Assembly (NCBI RefSeq): GCF_044596045.1
Contig: NZ_CP138995.1
Coordinates: 1,922,001 to 1,986,000 of the forward strand
DNA length: 64,000 nucleotides
Direction: 5' to 3'
Source of the DNA: Flagellimonas sp947499585
GTDB lineage: Bacteria; Bacteroidota; Bacteroidia; Flavobacteriales; Flavobacteriaceae
Positions 25,519 to 34,316 of this stretch are shown in pieces. Under the pieces are notes generated by a model. That model was not told the DNA's origin. It made no database searches and saw nothing but the letters and a program-made list of their open reading frames with translations. The stretch's first letter is position 1. Each line of letters begins with the position of its first letter. The translations under genes were made by a program, and so were the position numbers.

Positions 25519-25789
25519 TTGCCATACCTCCTAAAATTGCAAAACCAAATATGGCAAAATAGATAATCCAAATCAAAAGAGAAAAACCAGCTCCAATCAA
25601 TGCCCACATTTTTGCATTTTTAGATGCTTTTTGAGCTTCTTCATATTCACCTCTGGCATAAGCCTCATTAACCTTAGAAGCGTAAATAATACTTGCTATT
25701 CCTGTTGCAATACAACAGAATATTGTACTTAAAATGGCCCAAACCAAATAATTGTCTGGCTTTGGCGGCATGTTCGAATTGTTTTCCAT
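25502..25789 (-). CDS. CD225/dispanin-like small membrane protein
   Basis: A 95-residue protein with a Pro-rich head (MPPKPDNYLVW) and two membrane helices: AILSTIFCCIATGIASIIYA and MWALIGAGFSLLIWIIYFAI. Between them lies a cytoplasmic loop, SKVNEAYARGEYEEAQKASK. This is the layout of the CD225/dispanin family (interferon-induced transmembrane proteins and bacterial relatives), including the double Cys in the first helix. Bacterial members have no settled role. It sits between a CCC-motif protein and a DUF2752 protein in one operon. Confidence 0.82.
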   Translation of the reverse strand: MENNSNMPPKPDNYLVWAILSTIFCCIATGIASIIYASKVNEAYARGEYEEAQKASKNAKMWALIGAGFSLLIWIIYFAIFGFAILGGMANAGSY

Positions 25790-25813
25790 TATAGTTGATT
25801 AAATATTTAGTTA

Positions 25814-26146
25814 TTAATTGTATTGTTCCATTGCTTCTTGATAAGCGGATTTGAATTCTTCAATAAACTCTCCAAACCCACCAGCATTAGAAATAATATA
25901 AATCCATCTTACCACCATTATAACACTTAAAATAAGCGCTATCAATGATATTATTTTTCCAGTTTTTATTTGACTGTAATTATCATAATCATCTGGATTT
26001 TCCTTGTACAGTTTTTCAGACTTTGTTGCTAGAAAAAAACCAATTCCTGATGAAATAGCACCGAAAATACCGGTACAGCAACAAATGAATCCGAAAATAC
26101 CAAGGACAATACTCAATACCCCATTAGGTAGCTTTTTTTGTTCCAT
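25814..26146 (-). CDS. CCC-motif membrane protein
   Basis: A 110-residue protein with two or three membrane helices. The first contains the triple-Cys motif GIFGFICCCTGIFGAISSG, followed by a charged loop (KSEKLYKENPDDYDNYSQIK) and a second helix (IISLIALILSVIMVV). It is arranged like the CD225-like neighbour 24 bases downstream, and similar two-helix DUF4190-type proteins occur across the phylum. It is co-transcribed with the DUF2752 genes. Function unknown. Confidence 0.75.
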   Translation of the reverse strand: MEQKKLPNGVLSIVLGIFGFICCCTGIFGAISSGIGFFLATKSEKLYKENPDDYDNYSQIKTGKIISLIALILSVIMVVRWIYIISNAGGFGEFIEEFKSAYQEAMEQYN

Positions 26147-26157
26147 AATAATAAAAG

Positions 26158-26484
26158 TTATTGTAAAAGTTTAAATAAAAAATTGGTTAAAATTGTGACT
26201 ACGCTAACAATACCCAGGGTCATAATAATTTGATTGGCATGTTTAATTTTACGAAAGTTATTTACAAATAAAAAACTGAACAGTAAAAATAGGGGATAAA
26301 TAGCTGGGTACATTTTAAAGGCAGCTAAAAATTCACCTTGAAAAATTAAACTCACTGAACGTTGCATACCACATCCAGGACATTCAAAACCAAACAGTCT
26401 CTTGTTCAGACAAGGCAACATATAGTCCTTTGCATAAAGCAAAAAAATGGTTGGTTGTAGATACATAATAGCAATTACTGTCAA
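26158..26484 (-). CDS. DUF2752 membrane protein (second of two)
   Basis: A DUF2752 protein of about 108 residues with the signature CLNKRLFGFECPGCGMQRSV and at least two membrane helices. The start is uncertain: 26484 is a TTG, an ATG lies six codons in (26466), and the frame is open upstream with hydrophobic residues, so a longer N-terminal helix with a rare start is possible. It leads the small membrane-protein cluster and is divergent from the Smr gene. Together with the copy at 25120 it brackets the CD225-like and CCC-motif genes. Confidence 0.78.
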   Translation of the reverse strand: MTVIAIMYLQPTIFLLYAKDYMLPCLNKRLFGFECPGCGMQRSVSLIFQGEFLAAFKMYPAIYPLFLLFSFLFVNNFRKIKHANQIIMTLGIVSVVTILTNFLFKLLQ

Positions 26485-26552
26485 GAAAAATACTACTATT
26501 TTTGCTATTGATATTAAACTTTTCAGAATTTTTTTAGCAAAGAATACAGAGG

Positions 26553-27095
26553 ATGACTGTCTTTAACGTTGGTGACCAAGTAGAAGTGTTGGATGAAACC
26601 ATATCTGGTATTGTCCAAGCCAAGGATGGTGATGTCATCACCGTGATTACCTCTGAAGGTTTTTCACTAGAGTACTCGTCCAAGGAACTTGTAAAGGTTG
26701 AAGGCGGCATAAGCGTTACTAATTTTGAAGCTGTGCAAGGCATAAAAGATAAAGAGCGCTCTAAGAAGAAATCAATTCGTATTTTAAAACCTAAAGAACG
26801 GAATGCTCCTAAAATGGAGGTTGACCTTCATATAAATCAGTTGGTGAAGTCGGCAAAAGGATTGAGCAATTTTGATATGCTGAACATACAGTTGGACACG
26901 GCCAAAAGGCAATTGCACTTTGCCATGGACAAACGCATTCAAAAAATAGTTTTCATACATGGCGTAGGTGAAGGTGTTCTTAAGGAAGAACTATATTACC
27001 TTTTTAGGAAATACGAGAATGTTAAGTTTTATGATGCAGACTATCAAAAATATGGCTTAGGAGCAACTGAGGTTTACATATTTCAAAATACTTAG
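26553..27095 (+). CDS. Smr-domain protein
   Basis: A 180-residue protein with an N-terminal KOW/SH3-like barrel (about 1-50, VGDQVEVLDETISGIVQAKD) and a C-terminal Smr domain (about 88-178) with MEVDLHINQL and the loop FIHGVGEGVLKEEL. Smr domains of MutS2-type proteins are nucleases or nucleic-acid binders; this is a standalone Smr with a DUF2027-like head. The DLH and HGxGxG motifs are intact. It is convergent with a lipoprotein gene, sharing a 4-base stop overlap. Confidence 0.87.
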   Translation: MTVFNVGDQVEVLDETISGIVQAKDGDVITVITSEGFSLEYSSKELVKVEGGISVTNFEAVQGIKDKERSKKKSIRILKPKERNAPKMEVDLHINQLVKSAKGLSNFDMLNIQLDTAKRQLHFAMDKRIQKIVFIHGVGEGVLKEELYYLFRKYENVKFYDADYQKYGLGATEVYIFQNT

Positions 27096-28066
27096 CTGGT
27101 CGTAGTAAATACCCCAAATGTATATGCAGCAATTGTTCCAGCATTTGACCCGTTCAAATCTTGTAACACAAACTCTGAGAGTAAAATAGTATGGGTATAA
27201 GTAATGATACCATCAGTATTTGGTTCAGATGCAACAGTACTCACGGAGACTTTGCCCTCAGTAGTAGAAAATTCATTTTCAAGTTCTGATGTAGCTATTC
27301 CAGAGCAAACAGAATCAGTAGTGACAGCTACACGGGCTATTCCATTTTTAAAGATGATACTTTCAGATAAGTCCGCTTCACGTGGAGTGTCTACTCCTGT
27401 TGCGACGTTGGCCAAAAGACTGATAGGAATGGCTAACGAAATATATTCGTCATTGAGTACTTTGGTAAGAACAATGGTTTCGCCTACTATATCACATGCA
27501 TTTATATCAGTACTAACAAAATTGGAAAAAACAAGAGCTACACTACTCTCAACATCGGTTTCATAATCCCCAAAATCTATTCCCGTCTGGTCTGTTATAC
27601 TTTCACCTAAGCTATTGACGAGAGTTACCTCTGAAATGGTAATTGCATGATTATAGGTTTTGGTTGTTCTATTAACGGTATCTAAAGAACTTGTTATTTG
27701 AACAATACCTGCGGTTGCTGTAATTTCTTCAATAACCGTTGGGGTGACTGGAGGTATTTCGCTGCAAAAATAGGATTGGTTAACATCATCGGAAAAAAGA
27801 CGATAAGATAAATCGGATTGACTGTCAATAGTGCTCGTAATCGTGCCATCACTTGGTCCATTTTCAATAAGATTTGCTTGCAAATCCAAAATCAACACTT
27901 CGTCTCCATTGATTTTAAAAAACAGAGTGGTTTCCGTGTCTTCTTGACCATCATCACAAAATTGTATTGAACCTTCATCAAAATCTATTGTTTCAATTTG
28001 TAGATCACCATCACTACAAGAAGACAGCATCAAGATTAGTAGGATTGGGAGGGATAATTTTCTCAT
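27092..28066 (-). CDS. Lipoprotein of unknown function
   Basis: A 324-residue lipoprotein: the signal is MRKLSLPILLILMLSSC with the lipidated Cys at 17. The mature part is beta-rich, acidic and low in Lys, with alternating Thr/Ser/Val strands, and it seems to contain two related halves, each near a TITYTH or TYNHAI strand followed by ISEVTL/LSEFVL and NSLG/NGS. No catalytic motif is visible. It is probably an outer-membrane or periplasmic lipoprotein; I do not recognise the family beyond flavobacterial hypotheticals. Confidence 0.7.
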   Translation of the reverse strand: MRKLSLPILLILMLSSCSDGDLQIETIDFDEGSIQFCDDGQEDTETTLFFKINGDEVLILDLQANLIENGPSDGTITSTIDSQSDLSYRLFSDDVNQSYFCSEIPPVTPTVIEEITATAGIVQITSSLDTVNRTTKTYNHAITISEVTLVNSLGESITDQTGIDFGDYETDVESSVALVFSNFVSTDINACDIVGETIVLTKVLNDEYISLAIPISLLANVATGVDTPREADLSESIIFKNGIARVAVTTDSVCSGIATSELENEFSTTEGKVSVSTVASEPNTDGIITYTHTILLSEFVLQDLNGSNAGTIAAYTFGVFTTTS

Positions 28067-28070
28067 ACGC

Positions 28071-28103
28071 CAAATTTAAAAGAATTCCGTTTTAATACAC
28101 CAA
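28071..28103 (-). promoter_or_regulatory. Promoter-like element abutting the lipoprotein start codon
   Basis: On the minus strand TTG (28103-28101), 22 bases and TAAATTTG (28078-28071) match the flavobacterial consensus. The box ends only four bases before the ATG at 28066, so the transcript would be leaderless or nearly so; otherwise the match is chance. Confidence 0.35.
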
Positions 28104-28143
28104 CACTAAGAAATACTTTAAAAGAAATTAACTTTATTTGGCT

Positions 28144-28151
28144 TATTTTTG
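28144..28151 (+). promoter_or_regulatory. Possible -7 box of the cysteine desulfurase gene
   Basis: TATTTTTG fits TAnnTTTG and lies 25 bases before the ATG at 28177. No good upstream TTG is seen at the usual distance, so this is tentative. Confidence 0.35.
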
Positions 28152-28176
28152 GCGAAGTTTAAATGATAGCTAAATC

Positions 28177-29325
28177 ATGCAAAAAGTGTATTTGGACAAT
28201 GCGGCAACTACCCAGGTGAGAGAAGAGGTTATTGCCAAAATGCAAGAGGCCTTGGCCGTATATTACGGAAACCCATCTTCTACTCATAGTTACGGAAGAT
28301 CTGCAAAGACCGCCGTAGAAAAAGCTCGAAAAACAATTGCAAAAACATTGAATGCTCAACCTTCAGAAATTATTTTCACATCTGGAGGTACGGAAGCTGA
28401 TAATATGATTTTGCGTTGTGCAGTAAGGGATTTAGGTGTAAAAACCATAATCACTTCAAAAATAGAGCATCATGCGGTGTTACATACCGCTGAAGAGCTG
28501 GAAAAAGAATATGATATTTCACTTCTTTTTGTTGATTTGGATGCCAATGGCAATCCTGTTTTTAGTCATTTAAAGGAACTTTTGATAAAAGACGATTCCA
28601 AAAAGCTGGTCAGTTTAATGCACGTGAACAATGAGATTGGGAACATAACGGACATTAATGCTATTGGTGAAATATGTAAAGAAAATGATGCGTTTTTTCA
28701 TTCTGATACAGTACAATCCGTAGGACATTATCCTTGGGATGTGGAAAAAATACCTATTGATTTTTTTACTGCTGCTGCACATAAATTTCACGGCCCTAAA
28801 GGAATAGGATTTGCTTTTATTAGAAAAAATTCAGGTTTAAAACCTATGATCTTTGGTGGTTCCCAAGAACGAGGTTTTAGGGCCGGTACAGAGCCCTTTC
28901 ATAATATTGTTGGGTTGGAGGAAGCTTTTGTAAAGGCATATGACAATTTGGAAGAAGAAACCAATTTTGTAAAAGGGTTGAAGAGGTACTTTTTGGAGAA
29001 AATTCAGAAAGAGATTCCTGAAGTCAATTTCAATGGTTTTTCTGGTGATTTGGAAAAAAGCACATATACCTTGGTCAATGTGCGTCTGCCTTTTGATAAG
29101 CAAAAAGGGCTAATGCTACTTTTTCATTTAGATATGAAGGGAATAGCTTGTTCTAAAGGAAGTGCATGTCAATCTGGAAGCAATATGGGATCACATGTAC
29201 TTACAGAAATTCTAGATGATACAGAGTTGGAAAAACCGTCTCTACGTTTTTCCTTTTCTAAGTACAATACCAAAGGAGAGTTGGATTACACCATTGGAAT
29301 ATTAAAGGAATTCGCAGAAAGTTAA
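28177..29325 (+). CDS. Cysteine desulfurase (NifS/IscS family)
   Basis: A 382-residue PLP enzyme that takes sulfur from cysteine for Fe-S clusters or thiolation. The N-terminus VYLDNAATT, TSGGTEADNMIL, HSDTVQ (175-180), the PLP lysine Lys-203 in AAHKFHGPKGIGF, RAGTEP and the catalytic Cys-331 in SKGSACQSGS are all present. The short active-site loop places it in the class I NifS/IscS group. No iscU or other isc genes are adjacent. It is convergent with the exported protein at 29322. Confidence 0.94.
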   Translation: MQKVYLDNAATTQVREEVIAKMQEALAVYYGNPSSTHSYGRSAKTAVEKARKTIAKTLNAQPSEIIFTSGGTEADNMILRCAVRDLGVKTIITSKIEHHAVLHTAEELEKEYDISLLFVDLDANGNPVFSHLKELLIKDDSKKLVSLMHVNNEIGNITDINAIGEICKENDAFFHSDTVQSVGHYPWDVEKIPIDFFTAAAHKFHGPKGIGFAFIRKNSGLKPMIFGGSQERGFRAGTEPFHNIVGLEEAFVKAYDNLEEETNFVKGLKRYFLEKIQKEIPEVNFNGFSGDLEKSTYTLVNVRLPFDKQKGLMLLFHLDMKGIACSKGSACQSGSNMGSHVLTEILDDTELEKPSLRFSFSKYNTKGELDYTIGILKEFAES

Positions 29326-29975
29326 TTTCTATTTTTTCGCTGCTTTTTTTCTTTATCGTACGGAAACTTACGGGATGCTAGTTTCATCATTCTATCAATA
29401 AGTTCTGTGGTATTTTTACCCGTTTTTTTGGTAATGGCTTTTTCGTATTTCCAAAGGAGTTTTCCAGAATTTCCGTCACTGACTTTTACACCAATTCTCC
29501 CATAGTTGGCATCACCACTAAAATAGTCCAAAAGGTTAAAGTTTGTGGGCACACCTTTAGAAAGTAAAATGTTTAAACTAAGGTTACCACTAATAATACC
29601 ATCAACTTTTAGGATTTTGCACAACTCCGTAATAGTGTAAATGTCCAGATTGTCATACATAATCCCATTCTGACTAAGAATGGCATTGGTGTCCTCTATA
29701 TTTTGGAATTCTACATTGAACCTTTTACGTTTCTTTCGTTTGGAAAAGTAGGTTTCTAGAGCATTCTGCACAGCATAACCTTCTCTTTTTGCCAAACTTT
29801 TTAGCTCTTCTTGGTTTACATTCCTTTTAAGGTCCAAGTTTGCAATAAACGGGACTATCGCTAATACTTGATGGTTTTTGCTAAGTTCATCAAACTTCCT
29901 GTTTTCATAAATATTCTTTTGCGCAGATCCCAGAGTAACGATTAAAAAGGCAAAAAGAGGTATGATTTTTTTCAT
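29322..29975 (-). CDS. Exported protein of unknown function
   Basis: About 217 residues with a signal peptide (MKKIIPLFAFLIVTLGSA/QKN); I preferred the ATG at 29975 over one two codons upstream. The mature part has VLAIVPFIANLDL near its start and ILKVDGIISGNLSL in the middle, then GKLLWKYEKAI, a pattern reminiscent of CsgG/TolB-like or GNA1162-like periplasmic proteins, though I cannot confirm it. The tail is very basic (KEKKQRKNRN). It follows the TonB-dependent receptor gene by a few bases and is probably co-transcribed. Confidence 0.65.
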   Translation of the reverse strand: MKKIIPLFAFLIVTLGSAQKNIYENRKFDELSKNHQVLAIVPFIANLDLKRNVNQEELKSLAKREGYAVQNALETYFSKRKKRKRFNVEFQNIEDTNAILSQNGIMYDNLDIYTITELCKILKVDGIISGNLSLNILLSKGVPTNFNLLDYFSGDANYGRIGVKVSDGNSGKLLWKYEKAITKKTGKNTTELIDRMMKLASRKFPYDKEKKQRKNRN

Positions 29976-29984
29976 CAACATATT

Positions 29985-32453
29985 TTAAAATCGCATTCCA
30001 AATTTCACATTAAGAATACGGCTTGTCAAAAAATTAGGTACAGCGAATTGTCTTTGGGAATCCACATCCCTGACCCAAGTGTTTGTTATAGAATTTTGGT
30101 TATTGAACATATTAAAAATTTCAAAGCCAAAACTAAATTCTCTAAACTTGTGTAACCAATGCCCTTTTGGGTATTGATTCTTACTATCAGCAAAAATATA
30201 GGAAATTCCCATATCGGCCCTTCTATAATCTCTTAATCTATTCTGAAATTGATAGGGATCCGCATTATTTGGTGAACCTCCAGGAACTCCCGTGTTATAT
30301 ACAAGGTTAAGATAAAGTTTGAGATTTGGAATTGTTGGGACATAATCTTGAAACAAAACAGCAAATTTTAACCGTTGATCCGTAGGTCTTGAAATAAATC
30401 CTCTATTGTCAATATTTTCCTCTGTTTGAAGATATCCTAGACTTACCCAAGATTCTGCTCCTGGAACAAAGGTTCCGGTGAGTCTAAAGTCAAATCCATA
30501 GGCATGGGCCGTGGCATTGTTTTGTGCAGCATACCTAACTCTAACATCTTCTACAGTATACGTGTTCACATTGGTTAAATCTTTATAGTAAGCTTCGCTA
30601 ATTAAAGTAAAAGGCCTGTCCCAAAGATTAAAACTGAATTCACTTCCCAGTACATAATGAACGGATTTTTGCGCCTCTACGTTTGGGTTTATAGTTCCGG
30701 TTATATCTCTTAATTCTCTATAAAAAGGAGGCTGTTGGTAACTGCCTATTGCAAATCTGAACAGAATATCTTTTTTCCAATCTGGTTTTATGGAGAATTG
30801 TCCTCTAGGACTAAAAAGTGTTTGCGAATTATTAGCAAAACCTTCCCCGCTTAAAATCCAATGTTGTGCCCTCATGCCCAAATTAAAATAGATATCATGG
30901 GACCCTAGTTTGGTCTGCTGACTGTATTGTGCAAATCCAGAAAATCGATTGGTTTTTACAAAATTGGTGGCTTGAGTGCTTTCAAAAGCAACAATGTCTC
31001 CTGTAAACGGTTCTTCAGGCTGATTGTTAACAAACTCAGGTTCAGATGGACGGATAAAAAACCCGGCGGAATCAATAAATTCAGATTCTCTAAGCTGATC
31101 ACGAATGTCTTCATGTGTGTATTTAACACCCCATTCCAAAGATTTTCCTTCCTTATTGAATTTTCCACGATGAGATAAATTAAAAATCAATGCATCCAAC
31201 TGATTTCTGGCTCTATTTATTTGTGATCCTATTCCCCTAGAGGCTGTAACTTCCCCTAAGTTTTCACTTCCTAAATTAGTGTCTATTTCGCCGAGCTCAT
31301 ATGATGCGATAATATCTGAGAATTCTTCTTCTTGGGCATGGTAAATGGAAGTGGTAATATCTATTTTGGTGTTATCGTTGACAATGTAATCAGCTTTTAG
31401 AGCCCCAAGAGCATTATTGTATTTGCTGTTTTCTTTTCCTTCATAAAAAACAAGTAAGGCCCTAGGGTCATTTATGGTTCCAAAATTGGTTTGTCGGGTC
31501 AGTGGTTCATTTTGGTAATCGTTTATAGAAAAGGTTCCCAAAAAACTTAAATGATATTTTTTGGAAAATCTGTAAGTAAGGTAGCTTTGTGCATCTACAA
31601 ATTTTGGATTGAAATTGGTCTCCGTTTGTTGCGTGTTTACAAATAAGCTATTGTCCCTATAACGCACTCCAGTGATACTGCTAAACTTTTTGTTTTTAGA
31701 AATGGTTTCCAACGTAGTGCTGGCACCTAAAAGACTTCCTTGAACACGTAGTGAAAAATCAACTGGGTTTTTATATGTAATGTCCAAAACAGAGGATAGT
31801 TTATCTCCATATTTCGCTTGAAAACCTCCTGAAGAAAATTCCAGTCCAGTAATCATATCGCTATTTACAAAACTTAAGCCTTCCTGTTGTGCGGACCGTA
31901 CTAAAAAAGGACGATAGACTTCTATGCCATTTACATATACAAGGTTTTCATCAAAATTCCCACCGCGAACGTTGTATTGAGTGCTCAATTCATTATTGAA
32001 TGAAACACCTGGTAACAGTTTTAGAATGTTTTCCACACCGGCATTGGCTCCTGGTATCTTCCTCACAACCTCTGGAGAGATCGTGGTAATTCCTTCAATG
32101 CTTTTTCTTCCGGTTGCGGTAACATCTACGCCTGCAACTTGAATGGCATCTGTCTTCATTACCGGATTAAACTCAAAAGTTTCATTTGTGGTTAAAATAA
32201 GGCTTTCCAGAACCACATTTTTATGCCCTAAATGAGAAAATGTAATGGTATTTTTAGTTTCTGCCGTTAATTGTAGAATATAGTAACCATTATTATCAGT
32301 GGTGGTGCCTAAATTACCAGATACAATATTTACATTGGAAATTGGAAGATTGTTTTGATCTAAAACCGTTCCTGCAACTGAAGCCGTTTGACCTTGGGCA
32401 ATGAATATACCAAAAATCAATAGTATTGCAATTATAGGTTTTGTAGCGGCCAA
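29985..32453 (-). CDS. TonB-dependent outer-membrane receptor with CarboxypepD-like head
   Basis: A receptor of about 822 residues. After a signal segment (IIAILLIFGIFIAQGQT) comes a CarboxypepD_reg-like domain (SVAGTVLDQNNLPISNVNIV), a plug domain (PGANAGVENILKLLPGVSFN, then YNVRGGNFDENLVYVNGIEV) and a long beta barrel ending in LNVKFGMRF with a terminal Phe. I propose the TTG at 32453: it puts the signal peptide at the start and follows the upstream M23 stop by four bases. The only ATG (32504) would overlap that gene by 47 bases and add a Pro/Leu-rich leader. No SusD gene is adjacent, so it probably imports a siderophore, vitamin or peptide. Confidence 0.85.
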   Translation of the reverse strand: MAATKPIIAILLIFGIFIAQGQTASVAGTVLDQNNLPISNVNIVSGNLGTTTDNNGYYILQLTAETKNTITFSHLGHKNVVLESLILTTNETFEFNPVMKTDAIQVAGVDVTATGRKSIEGITTISPEVVRKIPGANAGVENILKLLPGVSFNNELSTQYNVRGGNFDENLVYVNGIEVYRPFLVRSAQQEGLSFVNSDMITGLEFSSGGFQAKYGDKLSSVLDITYKNPVDFSLRVQGSLLGASTTLETISKNKKFSSITGVRYRDNSLFVNTQQTETNFNPKFVDAQSYLTYRFSKKYHLSFLGTFSINDYQNEPLTRQTNFGTINDPRALLVFYEGKENSKYNNALGALKADYIVNDNTKIDITTSIYHAQEEEFSDIIASYELGEIDTNLGSENLGEVTASRGIGSQINRARNQLDALIFNLSHRGKFNKEGKSLEWGVKYTHEDIRDQLRESEFIDSAGFFIRPSEPEFVNNQPEEPFTGDIVAFESTQATNFVKTNRFSGFAQYSQQTKLGSHDIYFNLGMRAQHWILSGEGFANNSQTLFSPRGQFSIKPDWKKDILFRFAIGSYQQPPFYRELRDITGTINPNVEAQKSVHYVLGSEFSFNLWDRPFTLISEAYYKDLTNVNTYTVEDVRVRYAAQNNATAHAYGFDFRLTGTFVPGAESWVSLGYLQTEENIDNRGFISRPTDQRLKFAVLFQDYVPTIPNLKLYLNLVYNTGVPGGSPNNADPYQFQNRLRDYRRADMGISYIFADSKNQYPKGHWLHKFREFSFGFEIFNMFNNQNSITNTWVRDVDSQRQFAVPNFLTSRILNVKFGMRF

Positions 32454-32457
32454 TACA

Positions 32458-34149
32458 CTATTTTCTAAAAAAAGTACACTCAAAGGTACTGGAATTGCCA
32501 ACATTATCTGTTACAACTACTTTGAGGTCACATTGTGTTTTATTTAGAATCTTATCATCAAAATTATAAGTGATGGTCTTTGTTTTAGGTTCATATTCCA
32601 TTAGAATCCATTCTCCGTTTAAGGTTGCAGAAAAAGTGTTTATTCCGCTGAGGTCATCACTTATCTCTAAACTTAAATAGCTATAATTGCTCAGCCACTG
32701 TTTCTCTTTAAAGTTTCTGGCATTAATTGTTGGAGAAATGCTGTCCTTGGCCAATGTGTAGGTTCCCAATGTGCGAGTGCGCGTTGTAAAAGAGCCATCA
32801 CGTTTATATGTCTTGGAGTGTCTTGGTTCCATACCTTTATCAAGACGTGCTATAAAGAGTTGTTTTCTATCTGCAATGGCATATTTAGAAACATCAAAAC
32901 TGATGGTGAAATTTCTATGGGCGGCAACACTGTTATTATGGATTGAAACAGTATCGTTGCCCTTTTTTAAATCTATATAGAAGTCCTCATAAAACGTACT
33001 GGAAGGAAAATAGACTTTTGCGGCACCTAAATCAAAATTATTGGGTTTATCGGCAATGATAAAATCATCCGTCTTTTTATCACTCTTGCTTATTTTAATG
33101 GGTTCTCTTTTTCCTTCTACAGGAATACTAAGTTTGGTGTCATTTCCTTCTATATCGGAAATCAACAACTCAATAGAGTACGACAACCCTTCCTTAATTG
33201 TTATTTTTCCATTGTTATGAAGGGTTTTGTATATGGCTAAACGATTGTAGGGCTCTTTAAAGCACTTTTGTATACGTTGTCTAAATTTTCCAAAATGCTC
33301 ATAATCAATCAGCGTGTTGATATATCTTGTTTCTCCAAAAGAGAAGGTCTCAAAGTCATATTCTGAGTATACTTTTCCATTGACGGTTTGTTTTACCGAA
33401 TAAACTCCATTTTTATTGGCTGCCATATCTTGACGGTCAAATCCATTAAAACCAAAACCTATTGTGCCGATTGCGGTTATTTTGTCTGCCAAAAAAGTAC
33501 CGTCTGGTCGTTTGGAGAAGTTGAGCTGTATTTTTTTTGCACTTTGGTTTACAATGGCATCATCAGATAAAGGATATCCAAAAAGTCCTACTAATGAGGG
33601 GTTTGTAGCATCTCTAATCTCATAACCGTATAACAATGGATTGGTGGGTTTCTCGGTAACACTGCTTCGTATTTCAAAATGTAGATGGGGCCCGGAGGAG
33701 CCTCCTGTATTGCCGGAGTACGCAATTGTGCTTCCTTTCAGGACTTTTAACTCTCCATAATCCGGAAATACTTCAACCTCATAAGACTGTTTTTTGTACT
33801 GTGTCTTTTTGATGAAAGCTTCAATCTCAGGGCCAAATTTTTGAAGGTGTGCATATACAGAGGTATATCCATTGGGGTGTGCAACGTAAAGCACTTTGCC
33901 ATACCCCCATTGGGAGACCTTAATGCGGGTTATAGTACCATCAGCAATAGCTAGGACAGGCAGTCCTTGCCTTCTTTGGGTCTTAATGTCTATTCCAGAA
34001 TGAAAATGGTTAGAACGTAGCTCTCCAAAAGTACCTGCTAAAATCAATGGAATCTCCAAAGGGGATTGAAAAACATTTTGGGGGTATTTTTCTTGTGCTG
34101 TAAGGATTTGGGAAAATATGAAAAGGGCTCCAAAAAAGTATAGGCGCAT
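32458..34149 (-). CDS. Secreted M23 metallopeptidase
   Basis: A 563-residue protein with a signal peptide (about 1-18, ILTA/QEK). The M23 domain is N-terminal (about 35-190): NHFHSGIDIKT provides the first His and Asp, YAHLQKF the middle segment and PHLHFEIRSS the HxH motif. The remaining 370 residues form several beta-rich modules without a clear name. It should cleave peptidoglycan in the periplasm, or act as a LytM scaffold. It is the first gene of a leftward unit with the TonB-dependent receptor. Confidence 0.88.
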   Translation of the reverse strand: MRLYFFGALFIFSQILTAQEKYPQNVFQSPLEIPLILAGTFGELRSNHFHSGIDIKTQRRQGLPVLAIADGTITRIKVSQWGYGKVLYVAHPNGYTSVYAHLQKFGPEIEAFIKKTQYKKQSYEVEVFPDYGELKVLKGSTIAYSGNTGGSSGPHLHFEIRSSVTEKPTNPLLYGYEIRDATNPSLVGLFGYPLSDDAIVNQSAKKIQLNFSKRPDGTFLADKITAIGTIGFGFNGFDRQDMAANKNGVYSVKQTVNGKVYSEYDFETFSFGETRYINTLIDYEHFGKFRQRIQKCFKEPYNRLAIYKTLHNNGKITIKEGLSYSIELLISDIEGNDTKLSIPVEGKREPIKISKSDKKTDDFIIADKPNNFDLGAAKVYFPSSTFYEDFYIDLKKGNDTVSIHNNSVAAHRNFTISFDVSKYAIADRKQLFIARLDKGMEPRHSKTYKRDGSFTTRTRTLGTYTLAKDSISPTINARNFKEKQWLSNYSYLSLEISDDLSGINTFSATLNGEWILMEYEPKTKTITYNFDDKILNKTQCDLKVVVTDNVGNSSTFECTFFRK

Positions 34150-34261
34150 ATTGTGGTTTATAATTACATACGAAAATAACCAATGTTTTGATCTGTGAAA
34201 AGGCTTTTATTAAGCTTTAAAAGACCTTAAAGCAATACTTGAAGAATAAATACTAAAAGTT

Positions 34262-34292
34262 TTGCGAGGTTAGGTCAGGTTGGTTAACTTTG
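34262..34292 (+). promoter_or_regulatory. Consensus promoter of the coiled-coil gene and zapA
   Basis: TTG (34262-34264), a 20-base spacer and TAACTTTG (34285-34292) match the flavobacterial consensus. The ATG at 34317 follows by 24 bases. Confidence 0.7.
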
Positions 34293-34316
34293 TGTAATAC
34301 GCATTGATGTTTGCAT

